This document shows positions 14,200 through 23,100 of a DNA stretch of 23,740 bases, in pieces. Each line of letters starts with the position of its first letter. Position 1 is the first letter of the stretch. Where the stretch lies: positions 94,315 to 118,054 of the forward strand of contig DHVB01000078.1 of NCBI GenBank assembly GCA_002412425.1, read 5' to 3'. The notes under the pieces are model-generated. The model was not told the origin of the DNA and did no database searches. It saw nothing but the letters and a program-made list of their open reading frames with translations. The translations under genes were made by a program, and so were the position numbers. This DNA is from Bacteroidales bacterium UBA5219. GTDB lineage: Bacteria; Bacteroidota; Bacteroidia; Bacteroidales; ML635J-15.

Positions 14200-15126
14200 A
14201 TGAGAAAAATTTATTGTATAGGCGAAACTGTTTATGATATTATTTTTCATAATGGAAAGGCAATAGAATCGCGCCCAGGTGGACCAGTCTTAAATACAGC
14301 AGTTTCTTTAGGGCGGTTAAACCAAGAAGTCTATGCCGTTGGCGACCAAGCCGATGATGCTGTTGGAAATATAATTGCAGATTTTTTATCAACAAATAAT
14401 GTTTCTACAAAATATTTGAACTTATACCAAAATGCTAAGTCTCGAATTTTACTAGCCTTCTTAAACGATGAAAACGAGCCTTCTTATAGTTTCTATAAAA
14501 TTAGATTTGATGGAGAACTGAAAATTAATTATCCCAAACCTGAACATGACGACATTGTTCTTTACGGCTCATTTACATCAATAAAAAAAGAATTAAGACA
14601 AGATTTTGTTAATTTTTTAAAACAAGCAAAAGAAGTTGGAGCTTTATTAATTTACGACCCTAATTTTAGACCTGCACATATAAAACTTCGCGATAGAGTA
14701 ATAGATTATATTTATGAAAATATTGCTTATGCCGATATAGTAAAAGGCTCTAATGAAGATTTTCAGAACATTTTTCAAACTTCTACGGCTTCGGAAATAA
14801 AACAAATTGCAGATAAATGTGCTTGCAAAAATTTAATTTATACAGCAAATAAACATGGAGTGCATTTATTTACAGAAAATTTTCATAAAATATTTAATGT
14901 CCCCAATATTAAACCTGTTTCTACAGTAGGTGCTGGAGATAATTTTTCAGCAGGATTAATTTACGGATTAATGCAAGAAAATGTTTATGTAGAAAATGTT
15001 AATAATCTAGATTACGAAGTTTGGAAAAAAATTATGAAAACATCTATCGATTTTGCAATAGAAGTTTGCTTAACATACGACAATTATATTAGTCATGATT
15101 TTGCTGAGAAAGTTAAAACCAGTTAA
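14200..15126 (+). CDS. PfkB-family carbohydrate kinase (fructokinase-like)
   Basis: Phosphorylates a sugar or sugar-like alcohol with ATP. I choose ATG 14200 (MRKIYCIGETVYDII), giving 308 aa, the normal family length. The in-frame ATG at 14122 would add 26 residues that do not fit and lies upstream of the -7 box. PfkB signature 1 is seen in the substrate-binding RPGGPVLNTAVSLGRL (25-40). Signature 2 is STVGAGDNFSAG, with the catalytic base at about Asp247. FRPAHI matches the N/FRP strand of fructokinases. The exact sugar cannot be told. It stands alone, between divergent and convergent neighbours. Confidence 0.9.
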   Translation: MRKIYCIGETVYDIIFHNGKAIESRPGGPVLNTAVSLGRLNQEVYAVGDQADDAVGNIIADFLSTNNVSTKYLNLYQNAKSRILLAFLNDENEPSYSFYKIRFDGELKINYPKPEHDDIVLYGSFTSIKKELRQDFVNFLKQAKEVGALLIYDPNFRPAHIKLRDRVIDYIYENIAYADIVKGSNEDFQNIFQTSTASEIKQIADKCACKNLIYTANKHGVHLFTENFHKIFNVPNIKPVSTVGAGDNFSAGLIYGLMQENVYVENVNNLDYEVWKKIMKTSIDFAIEVCLTYDNYISHDFAEKVKTS

Positions 15127-15180
15127 AAGTTTGTAAAGTTCATAAAGTTTTTAAAGTTCGTAAAGTTAAACCAGTTTCAA

Positions 15181-15221
15181 CTTTTAACACTTCAACTACG
15201 CTCAGTGCATCGCTTTTAACT
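15181..15221. repeat. CTTCAACTACG..CAGTGCATCGC repeat, copy B
   Basis: Same orientation as copy C at 15316-15356, which begins 135 bp further on. The two 41-bp copies differ only at ACGCTC versus ACGTTC. Confidence 0.85.
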
Positions 15222-15315
15222 GATTTCGTGCCTTTTGTGTCCTTTTGTGTCTTTTGTGGTTTAAATGTGAGCAGAGTGAGCTTGCGAACCTGCGAAGCAA
15301 TATCCGCGCCAGCCA

Positions 15316-15356
15316 CTTTTAACACTTCAACTACGTTCAGTGCATCGCTTTTAACT
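15316..15356. repeat. CTTCAACTACG..CAGTGCATCGC repeat, copy C
   Basis: This 41-bp copy ends two bases before the stop codon of ogt, so it directly abuts a coding region. One base differs from copy B. Confidence 0.85.
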
Positions 15357-15357
15357 T

Positions 15358-15849
15358 TTAATTGTCGTTTTCCAAATTCAATAAGAACGCTTTTCTCCAA
15401 ACTCCAGCGCTATAGCCACCAATTTTTTGATTTGAACCTATGACTCTATGACATGGAATTATTATTACGATTTTATTTTGTCCACATGCATTAGCAACGG
15501 CTCTTGCAGCTTTTTCTGAACTTATTTTTCTTGCCAGTTCTTTGTAAACACTTGTTGAGCCGTAACTTATCTTTTGAATAGCTTTCCAAGTTTTAATTTG
15601 AAAATCACTACCGAAAGGGTTATGTTTTATATCAAAACTTTTGCGTTTCCCTTCAAAATATTCTTTTATCTGAATTTTTAAATTTTTAAAAATTTCTAAA
15701 TCAGCTTCAGTTTTTTCTAATTTGAGTTTTTGTAATTCTTTTTCTATGTTTTTATCATCATAAAATTTGAGCAATTTTAATTCTGTTTCAGAAGCAATTG
15801 CAATCATTTTACCAAGTGGAGTTTCAAAATCTGTATAGAATAATTTCAT
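15358..15849 (-). CDS. ogt: Methylated-DNA--[protein]-cysteine S-methyltransferase
   Basis: A suicide repair protein that transfers the alkyl group from O6-alkylguanine to its own cysteine. The 163-aa product is of typical length. The active-site motif IPCHRVIG (131-138, Cys133) is present. TDFQIKTWKAIQKISYGSTSVY starts the DNA-binding domain in the usual form, here described in two pieces: FQIKTW and SYGSTSVY. The arginine finger region is ARAVANA (115-121) and the end GGYSAGVWRK is conserved. It is the third gene of the skp-GT2-ogt unit, 9 bp after the glycosyltransferase. The name ogt is by family; it has no Ada-type N-terminal domain. Confidence 0.94.
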   Translation of the reverse strand: MKLFYTDFETPLGKMIAIASETELKLLKFYDDKNIEKELQKLKLEKTEADLEIFKNLKIQIKEYFEGKRKSFDIKHNPFGSDFQIKTWKAIQKISYGSTSVYKELARKISSEKAARAVANACGQNKIVIIIPCHRVIGSNQKIGGYSAGVWRKAFLLNLENDN

Positions 15850-15858
15850 TTTAGGGTT

Positions 15859-17106
15859 TTAATTTTCAATTAAATCAAGTTTTAACATTTGCTCATAAAT
15901 TTCATCAATATTAGAGTTTGATATTTCAATATTCTTTGAATTTAACAGTTGTTGTGCCATTTTTAAAACTTGTTGTGCAGGATATTTGCTCGCTTTGTCA
16001 AAACTATTAAGAAACTGAATTATAAAAAACGCATCAAACTTTGAGAAAAATCTTTTTGTAAAATTTTTAATATTAGACGAATTATTTTTACAATCATTTA
16101 TGTCTTTAATAAGTTTTTCTTTTGTATAAAATTCAATAATTTCCGAAGGAATAAGCTCAATAAAGTTTGACGTTTCATAAAATTGTGGAAGAGCATTGAA
16201 GAATTGTTTGATAATTTCAAATATTTTAAAATTATAAACTTCGTATTCTTTGGTTTTGTTTATTTGTATCACTGTTGGTCCTGTACCGAAAGGCACTCTG
16301 TCCGAAAAGCGTGGAGCAGGAAAAATAATAGGTTTATTTATATTTCCAATTTTAGAAACAGCTGTAAGCTTGTGCAGAAAATAAAAATCTTCGCCAGCTT
16401 GTCGTGTTGGCATACCGCCTACTTTGCAATAAGCATCGGCTCTAAAGCCAAAGCAAGCACCTATTGTATGAATGGAGTAGGGGAAGCCTGTACTTTTTAT
16501 GGCTAAGCGAAAATATCTTAAATATATTTCATAAAGTTTGCAAGATTTAATTTCATCAAGCGAAAATATATTCTCGTCAAAGTTGTGTTTGAACTGAAAT
16601 GTGGTAGCTTTAATTTTTGGATTATTTTCAAAGTAATTATAAATTTCGATAAAATAATCGTCAGATACAATGCTATCTGCATCAAGAGAGCAAATAATTG
16701 CTTGGGGTTTGTTTAAAAAATTAAATCGTCTAACAGCTTCATCTATTCCGAGTTTTCGAGCAAAACCAACGCCTGCAATTTTATGAGCTGTGTCTTCTAT
16801 ATTGTAAACTAATAAATTAAAAGTTTTGTAAAATTCATTTTTTGCTTGCTCGTTTAGTTTTAGAAAAATCTCTTTATTTTTTTGAACAATATGCTTTGGA
16901 GTTTTTTCTCCTGAATTAACAATTACAATTACTTCAATTTTGCAAATTGGTTTTTGAGCTTTTTCTAAACTCTTTAGTGTTTCAAAAATAAACTCGTCAT
17001 CATAGCATGGAATAATAACAATAATCCCTGTTTGTGGACAGGGATTATTTTCAAATATTTTTGGATAAGTTTTGTATCGACTAAAATATTTGTTAGCAAA
17101 ACTCAT
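15859..17106 (-). CDS. Family 2 glycosyltransferase
   Basis: A cytoplasmic GT-A fold enzyme that transfers a sugar from a nucleotide-sugar donor. The 415-aa product begins with the strand IIVIIPCYDDEFIFETLKSL (28-47), followed by EVIVIVNSGE. The metal-binding DAD is in CSLDADSIVSDDYF (139-152), and the likely catalytic-base region is RQAGEDFYFLHKL. GVGFARKLGIDEAVRRF (112-128) is typical of GT2 proteins. No membrane segment is evident. The C-terminal 130 residues are helical and of unknown role. It is 7 bp after the skp-like gene and 9 bp before ogt. Donor and acceptor are unknown. Confidence 0.88.
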   Translation of the reverse strand: MSFANKYFSRYKTYPKIFENNPCPQTGIIVIIPCYDDEFIFETLKSLEKAQKPICKIEVIVIVNSGEKTPKHIVQKNKEIFLKLNEQAKNEFYKTFNLLVYNIEDTAHKIAGVGFARKLGIDEAVRRFNFLNKPQAIICSLDADSIVSDDYFIEIYNYFENNPKIKATTFQFKHNFDENIFSLDEIKSCKLYEIYLRYFRLAIKSTGFPYSIHTIGACFGFRADAYCKVGGMPTRQAGEDFYFLHKLTAVSKIGNINKPIIFPAPRFSDRVPFGTGPTVIQINKTKEYEVYNFKIFEIIKQFFNALPQFYETSNFIELIPSEIIEFYTKEKLIKDINDCKNNSSNIKNFTKRFFSKFDAFFIIQFLNSFDKASKYPAQQVLKMAQQLLNSKNIEISNSNIDEIYEQMLKLDLIEN

Positions 17107-17113
17107 TTTTAGA

Positions 17114-17746
17114 TTATTGTTTTTTTGCTTTTTCGTATCTTTCGTTAAGCTGAGTTACTACTTCGTTTGTAATGTCCATATCTGGCTCAGCATAAAGAAT
17201 ACCGCCACCGGTAACGCTGCCAAGTATTAAAACATATCTGCCATTATTAAATTCTTTAATGAAATTAGAAACTGAATCAAGCAATTCAGCATTCAAGTCA
17301 GCTTGTTTCATCATAAGTTTTTCAGTTAAATCTTGCTCTAATTGCTGTATATTTGCTTGTTCTTGTAACAATTCGTTTTGTTGAGATTCCATGCTTTGTT
17401 GAGACAAGAAAGAACCTAAACGCATTTTTTCAGCAAAATCGTTGTATTTCTTCTCAAAAGCTCTCATTCTTGATTCTAAATTAGCCTTAGCTTTAGCTTG
17501 CTCAGTTAATAAATCTTCGTTTAGCTTTATAGAGTATTTATATTGCAAAAGCAAAGTATCTAAATTTACGTAAGCAACATTTCCACTTACCGTAGAGTCG
17601 TTTGAAAAACTTACAGCATTGTTAACTGCTTGTGGAGCAACAGTTTTATTTTTGCTAAATACTGTGAGAAGTAAGGCAGCTATACTAATTAATAAAGCAA
17701 CACTGCTAATGGTTAAAATAATTTTATTGTTTTTTGAATTTTCCAT
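17114..17746 (-). CDS. OmpH/Skp-family periplasmic chaperone-like protein
   Basis: The 210-aa product has a membrane segment near its start (about 10-30) and no clear cleavage site, so it may stay anchored with its C-terminus in the periplasm. The OmpH/Skp pattern follows: a beta strand NVAYVNLDTLLLQY (56-69), a long coiled coil (about 75-165, rich in K, E, Q) and the closing strands YVLILGSVTGGGILYAEP (171-188), then ITNEVVTQLNERY. Skp proteins hold outer-membrane proteins in solution on their way to assembly. The anchor makes this a Bacteroidota-type variant. It is the first gene of the unit with GT2 and ogt. Confidence 0.88.
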   Translation of the reverse strand: MENSKNNKIILTISSVALLISIAALLLTVFSKNKTVAPQAVNNAVSFSNDSTVSGNVAYVNLDTLLLQYKYSIKLNEDLLTEQAKAKANLESRMRAFEKKYNDFAEKMRLGSFLSQQSMESQQNELLQEQANIQQLEQDLTEKLMMKQADLNAELLDSVSNFIKEFNNGRYVLILGSVTGGGILYAEPDMDITNEVVTQLNERYEKAKKQ

Positions 17747-17773
17747 AATGAATTTTTAATTGTATTAATTATG

Positions 17774-17781
17774 CAAATTTA
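17774..17781 (-). promoter_or_regulatory. -7 box for the skp-like/GT2/ogt unit
   Basis: On the minus strand 17781-17774 reads TAAATTTG, matching TAnnTTTG, 27 bp before the ATG at 17746. No clear -33 TTTG. Confidence 0.42.
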
Positions 17782-17831
17782 ATTTTTTTTTGTGAATTGT
17801 TTTAATATTGTGGTAAAATAATTTTAATTTT

Positions 17832-17839
17832 TAAATTTG
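17832..17839 (+). promoter_or_regulatory. -7 box for the 23S rRNA methyltransferase gene
   Basis: TAAATTTG fits TAnnTTTG; ATTG at 17807-17810 could be a weak -33 box with a 21-bp spacer. The box includes the TTG at 17837, so that codon is unlikely to be transcribed as a start. Confidence 0.5.
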
Positions 17840-17854
17840 CAAAAAATATTTATC

Positions 17855-19258
17855 GTGGCAAAAAAGAAGTTTCCTATTATTGAAAATCTTCTAATTACTA
17901 GCGTTGCTGCTGAGGGCGTATCGCTTGGCAGACATAATGACTATGTGATTTTTGTATCAGGCGTTATTCCTGGCGATATTGTTGATGTTCAGTTAACTCG
18001 TATGCGTAAGGCTTATGCTGAATCTAAGCTGTTGAAAATCCGCGAGTTTTCAAAAGACAGGATAGAACCATTTTGTAAACATTTTGGTACATGTGGTGGT
18101 TGCAAATGGCAAATGTTGCCTTACGAAAAACAGTTGGAATACAAAGAAAAACAAGTTTATGACCAACTTACTCGTTTGGGTAAGCTAGAAAATTTGAATT
18201 TAAAACCAATTATACCTGCAAAAAACGATAAATATTACAGAAACAAACTTGAATATACTTTTGCTCAAAGGCGTTGGATTGATTCTAATGAGCCTTTTGT
18301 GGAAAATACAGGACGAAATTTGGAAGGTTTGGGCTTTCATGTGAGAGGAATGTTTGACAGAATTGTAGATATTGATGAATGTTTTTTACAGGTAGAGCCT
18401 TCTAATGAAATTAGAAATAAGTTGCGAGAGTTCACAAAACGCGATGGTTACGACTACTACAATAGCCGAACACATGAAGGAATGATGCGTAATCTTATGA
18501 TTAGAACTAGTTCACTTGGAGAAATAATGGTAGTAGTGATTTTTAATCGTGATGAGAAGCAACTTATTGAAGCGGTTATGAAATTTTTAGATGAGGAATT
18601 TCCAAATTTAACTTCTTTGCAATATGTTGTAAATACAAAGTTTAATGATTCAATTTACGACCAAGACTTGATTTGTTATAAAGGCAGAAGCTATATTTTA
18701 GAAGATTTGGACGGCTTAAAATTTAGAATAGGACCAAAATCTTTTTTTCAAACCAATACGGAACAAGCTTTGGTATTATATAGAAAAACTGTTGAATTTG
18801 CTGATATTAAAGCCGATGAATTGATTTATGATTTATATACTGGAACAGGTACTATTGCTAATTTTATTGCGAAAAAATGTAAAAAAGTTGTTGGTATTGA
18901 TTCTGTGCCAGAAGCTATTGATGATGCTAAGAAAAATTCTGAATTAAACAATATTGACAATGCTGTATTCTATGCAGGCGATATGAAAGATTTATTAAAT
19001 TCTGAATTTATTGAAAAAAATGGCAAACCTGACACTATAATTTTAGACCCACCACGAGCAGGAGTGCATGAAAATGTAATAAATATTATGCGTGAAATTT
19101 CTGCTAAAAAAATAGTTTATGTTAGTTGCAATCCCGCTAGTCAAGCAAGAGATATTTCAATGCTTAGCGATATGTATAATGTTGTGGAAGTCCAAGCACT
19201 AGATATGTTCCCACATACTCATCATGTTGAAAATATTGTTTTGATGGAAAAGAAATAG
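17855..19258 (+). CDS. rlmD: 23S rRNA (uracil-C5) methyltransferase, RlmD/RumA type
   Basis: Methylates a uridine of 23S rRNA to m5U using SAM; it has a [4Fe-4S] cluster. I choose GTG 17855 (MAKKKFPIIENLL), giving 467 aa, because the earlier TTG at 17837 falls in the promoter -7 box and AKKK..P is the usual start in Bacteroidota. Residues 14-70 form a TRAM-like RNA-binding domain. The cluster ligands are in CKHFGTCGGCKW (C74, C80, C83), with the fourth Cys probably in DECFLQ. The SAM motif is DLYTGTGTIANF, followed by GIDSV. LDPPRAGVH and the catalytic Cys in VYVSCNPAS complete the set. RlmD versus a related TrmA-family specificity is inferred from the cluster and TRAM-like domain. Confidence 0.93.
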   Translation: MAKKKFPIIENLLITSVAAEGVSLGRHNDYVIFVSGVIPGDIVDVQLTRMRKAYAESKLLKIREFSKDRIEPFCKHFGTCGGCKWQMLPYEKQLEYKEKQVYDQLTRLGKLENLNLKPIIPAKNDKYYRNKLEYTFAQRRWIDSNEPFVENTGRNLEGLGFHVRGMFDRIVDIDECFLQVEPSNEIRNKLREFTKRDGYDYYNSRTHEGMMRNLMIRTSSLGEIMVVVIFNRDEKQLIEAVMKFLDEEFPNLTSLQYVVNTKFNDSIYDQDLICYKGRSYILEDLDGLKFRIGPKSFFQTNTEQALVLYRKTVEFADIKADELIYDLYTGTGTIANFIAKKCKKVVGIDSVPEAIDDAKKNSELNNIDNAVFYAGDMKDLLNSEFIEKNGKPDTIILDPPRAGVHENVINIMREISAKKIVYVSCNPASQARDISMLSDMYNVVEVQALDMFPHTHHVENIVLMEKK

Positions 19259-19259
19259 C

Positions 19260-19359
19260 TCAGTTAAAGTTTAAAGAGTTTTTAGTTTTTAGTGTTGAGT
19301 TTTGAGTTGGAGAGTGTTGAGTGTTTGGAAAACTTTAAAAACTTTTAACTTTTAACTGA
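19260..19359. terminator. Imperfect inverted repeat between convergent genes, possible bidirectional terminator
   Basis: The left arm TCAGTTAAAGTTTAAAGAG.. (19260-19288) and right arm ..AAAAACTTTTAACTTTTAAC (to 19359) are near reverse complements belonging to the AAAGTT repeat family. Between them is a GTTGAGTTTTGAGTTGGAGA-like stretch. The position between the stops of rlmD and the methyltransferase suggests termination both ways, but the stem is AT-only and long-looped, so this is tentative. Confidence 0.4.
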
Positions 19360-19395
19360 CTTATGGTAGCATAAAATCAAAAATATTTGCAAAGT

Positions 19396-20157
19396 TTACT
19401 TAGAATTAATATATAATATTTCCCTAGTGTCTAATCTATATTTTTCAATTTCTTCGGGAGTAAGAAAATCCTTAATATTAAATTCAAGTACTTGAAAACC
19501 AGCTGTTTTTAGTCTTTCGGGATAGTCTAAGCCGTGCCATCTAAGGTGGTCGTATTGACCAAATATTTTTTCTCTTTCTTTTGGGTCGGTAATGCTTAAA
19601 TCTTCGTGAGTTTTTGTGTAATCGTAATTTATAGGTACTTGCAAAATAGCTTTACCACCAGGTTTTAAAATTCTTAAAATTTCTTTCATAGCTTCTATGT
19701 CGCTTTCAACATGCTCTAACACATGATTGCAAATTACCCAGTCGTAAGTATTGTCTTCGAGTGGAATTTTCATAATGTCAAAATGTAAATCTGCAATTGG
19801 AGAAACTAAGTCGGCAGTGGTATAATCTAAATTTGAAAGTTTTTTAAATCTTTTTAAAAATGGCTGTTCGGGTGCAATATGTAAAACTTTGTATTTTTCT
19901 GAAAAGAAATTATCGTGATTTTTTAAATATAAATATATTAATCTGTGTCTCTCTAATGATAAGCAAACTGGACATAAGCGATTTTCGCCAGCTTTGCTAC
20001 CATAAGGCAAAAACTTTCTAAATTTATTCTCGCAAATTGGACATTCAACTTTTTTACCACGGTAAAACCAGCGAACAAAAAAGGAAAATAAACCCGACAT
20101 TCTTATTAATATTGGTCGAGGTATATGTCGTACAAAAAAGCGTATTAATCTTTTCAT
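19396..20157 (-). CDS. SAM-dependent methyltransferase with N-terminal zinc ribbon
   Basis: The 253-aa product opens with a basic, partly hydrophobic stretch (1-33), then a zinc ribbon with CPIC (39-42) and CPVC (62-65). A class I methyltransferase domain follows: VLHIAPEQPF (91-100) replaces the usual glycine-rich motif I, then ADLHFDIMKIPLEDNTYDWV and NHVLEHVESDIEAMKEILRI, and KPGGKAILQVP. The HVLEHV motif is typical of the Methyltransf_11 group. Its substrate is unknown. The start codon overlaps the stop of the helicase gene (ATGA), so the two are translationally coupled, but a functional link to DNA repair is not shown. Confidence 0.88.
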   Translation of the reverse strand: MKRLIRFFVRHIPRPILIRMSGLFSFFVRWFYRGKKVECPICENKFRKFLPYGSKAGENRLCPVCLSLERHRLIYLYLKNHDNFFSEKYKVLHIAPEQPFLKRFKKLSNLDYTTADLVSPIADLHFDIMKIPLEDNTYDWVICNHVLEHVESDIEAMKEILRILKPGGKAILQVPINYDYTKTHEDLSITDPKEREKIFGQYDHLRWHGLDYPERLKTAGFQVLEFNIKDFLTPEEIEKYRLDTREILYINSK

Positions 20158-23100
20158 TTTAAAAATATTTTTTCAGTATTACCTGAATTTGCATCAACTT
20201 TAATTAAAAAATCTAATAATACATACCAAATATAAATTTCTATGTTTTGGTAATTCAAGTCTTTCAGTAATTTACCATATCTTTTCACTTGATTTACATA
20301 ATTAGAATTTTCTTTTTCGCCAAATTTATAATCTATTATGCAAATTTTTTCATCATTATAAATAATTCTGTCGGGTCTAAAAACTTGACCTGTTTTATCA
20401 ATTATTTCACTTTCGTTAAGAACTTTGTATTTTTCTGAAAACCAATCGCTTACAAAAGGTTTTGATATGATTTTATTTACTTCATCTATATAATAATCTT
20501 GTTCAGAACTTTTGATAAAGCCCGAATGTACAAGTTTTTTCACTGCTGAAGAAATATTTTTTGAGTATAAAATGTTTTCAAAAATTTTGTGAAAAACTAT
20601 TCCTTTACGAATTGAAGACTCACTTTCTGTATCTAATTTATCTCTTTCGAAAGAAGATTTTATCTTTATTTTTTTATTTGCTAAATAAACAGGATAAGTA
20701 TTTATATAAACATCTTCTTTTGCATCTGCTTCAGCATCAGGTGTTTCGCCAAAATAATATTCTGTGTAAGAAGCATCAGGATTTTCTGAAATTGTTAAAT
20801 TCAATTCGTTTTGAAAATTTGGGCTGGCAATAGTTTTATTTAAAAAAGTTGAAATTTTAGAATTTGTATTATCTGTAAGGTCTATGCTTGAAATGTACAG
20901 CCCTTTTCTAGCTCTGGTAAATGCAACATACAAAATATTAAAAGCTTCAACAATATTTTTGAATTTTGTAAGATGAAAATCTTCGGCAAAAACAGAATTG
21001 CGAAGTTTATTGTCGTAGTTTACTGCCCAAGTTGGTAAAGCGTTAAATGGGGGAGTGTTTGAACTAACCCAAATAGTGTTATTATATTGATTCATCGACC
21101 AGTTACAAAATGGAACTAGTACAAAATCTGCTGCTAAACCTTTGGCTTTGTGAACAGTAAGTATGTTTATTGCATTTTGTTTTTCTGGAACTATTATATT
21201 TTGAGCTTTACCTTCTTCTTCCCAAAATTCAAGAAACAAGCTAATCTCAGAAGCATATCTTTGTTCAAATTTCAATATTAAATCTTGAAAAGAACTAAGA
21301 AAAGGAATGTTTTCCTGCTTTTTATTTAATTCAAATTCATTTATAATAATTTCGGAACTTTCGTAAACTAGTTTATTTCTAATTTTTTCTTGAATATTTT
21401 GAAGTTTGGATTCTAAAACTTTATTTGTAAATATTTTATCAATATCTTCTTGATTATCAATATTGTACGAAGAATAGATTTCTGAAAGAGCAATTTCGTC
21501 TTTATTATTATTCAAGTATTTAAAAATTGAAATAATAAAATTCACAGCTGAATTTGAATTAATGAACAAAGAATCAGAAGAAATTACATCATAAGTTACA
21601 TTTGGTTTAGCGTTTTCGCTTTGAGAATATTTTAAAATATAGTTTGCAATTTCTTTACCATCGGTATTGCCTCTCACCAAAATTAAAATCGAGCCAGCTG
21701 GGTGCTTGTTGAGTTGAATTTCTTCGATTTGAGCTACTAAATTTTCTAAAATTTCTTCTCTATTATTTTCATTAAAAACCTTTATTTTAACTTCTGATTT
21801 GAAATCTTTTTTGTTGTTTTGCTTAATGTTTTCGTAAATAGTATTTTGTAATAATTTAGAAGTTTGCTCGTGCAAATCGTCTGGTACATCGTTTTTTATG
21901 CTTTCTGATAAAATTTCTATAGCGTTTTTGAAAAACGAATTGTTAAATTCCACAATGTGCTTTCCACTTCGCCAGTTGTCTTCTAGATTTATCTCAGAAT
22001 AATAATTTGGAAAAGTATTTTTTAGTTCTTGAGCTAATAATTTCCAATCGCCTCCACGCCAACCATAAATAGACTGTTTTAAATCTCCAACAATTATATT
22101 TAGAAAACCTTTAGCCAAACTTTCTTCCAAAAGAGGTTTTAGAGAGTCCCACTGTGTTACACTAGTGTCTTGAAATTCGTCAATTAGAAAATTATTGTAA
22201 AAAGTACCGGTTTTTTCATAAATAAAAGATGCATTATTATGGTTAGCAATTTCTGAAAGGAAAATAGGAACATCATCTATTAAAAATTTATTTTCTCTTC
22301 CTAAATATTCTTTTATTGCACTTAAACCATAATTGATTAATCTAGTTTTAGATAGATTTTTTGAAATTATTAAAATGCTATTGTAAGTGCAATAATTTTT
22401 TAGTAAAAAATCTTGTGTTTTAGCAGATATTTCGTAGCATTGATTAAAAACCGCTACAAACACATTATCGTTTAATTTATCTTTTCCAAGCCAGGCTTCA
22501 ATTTCAAAAGCTTTGTCAAAAATATTGTCAATATCAACGTTGACGCCTGATTGTAAGGTCGTTAAGGATTTTAAAATTTTATTAATTACAGATCTTGATT
22601 TCCCTTTAAAATCATCGCCTGTGAGATTGTATTTTTTTAATAAGTCTTCGTATTGTTTTTTTAAAGAATTAATTTCTTTTATAAAATCGTCTTCAATTTT
22701 TTTAAGTTCCTTTTTTAAATTTTCGAGATTTTCAGGATTTTTAAAAAAAACGTCATATTGTGTTTGAAAGCTTCTATAGTCGGATTTTATTACATTTTTT
22801 AGGTAAGTGATTAGTTCGGAGCGGAAATCCCACTTTTTTTGGTCTTGCATTTTTTCGTTAACCAATTCAAGTATAAGTGGTCTAAGGTTTTCGTCTGTAT
22901 TTGATTGCTCAAGAAGTTCATCTACTGCAGTGCTTACAACTTTGTTAGAGTCAAGTTCTAGTTCATAGTCGTATTGGATTTTTGTTTCTTTAGTGAAATT
23001 GCGTAATATTTTTTGAAAAAAGCTGTCTATTGTTAAAACAGAAAAGAAAGAATAATCATGTAAAATCCCAGTAAAAATTTTTTGTGTATTATCAATAACT

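Larger units (their letters stand above)
15127..15357. repeat. Repeat-filled gap between convergent PfkB and ogt genes
   Basis: The gap starts with the clearest 9-bp tandem array: AAAGTTTGT, AAAGTTCAT, AAAGTTTTT, AAAGTTCGT, AAAGTT (about 15126-15167). Then come two nearly identical 41-bp copies (15181-15221 and 15316-15356; one differing base) of the CTTCAACTACG..CAGTGCATCGC repeat, also found at 7820-7853. Between them lies a CCTTTTGTGTCCTTTTGTGT run (15231-15250) and a GC-richer piece containing GAGCTTGCGAACCTGCGAAG. No gene is credible here, although the copies create chance open frames on both strands. Confidence 0.8.

Noticed and set aside
15126..15170. Possible CRISPR array or other regular repeat-spacer structure
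   Set aside because: The units are contiguous 9-mers without spacers, and no cas genes are present.
15140..15400. Open frame of 86 codons on the minus strand covering the repeat region and the end of ogt
   Set aside because: It consists of repeat copies read in frame (twice SDAL.VVEVLKV) and overlaps ogt in another frame; no start signal or protein-like composition.
15228..15443. Open frame of 71 codons on the plus strand over the same repeats
   Set aside because: It is antisense to ogt and to repeat DNA, and rich in residues expected from chance translation of this sequence.
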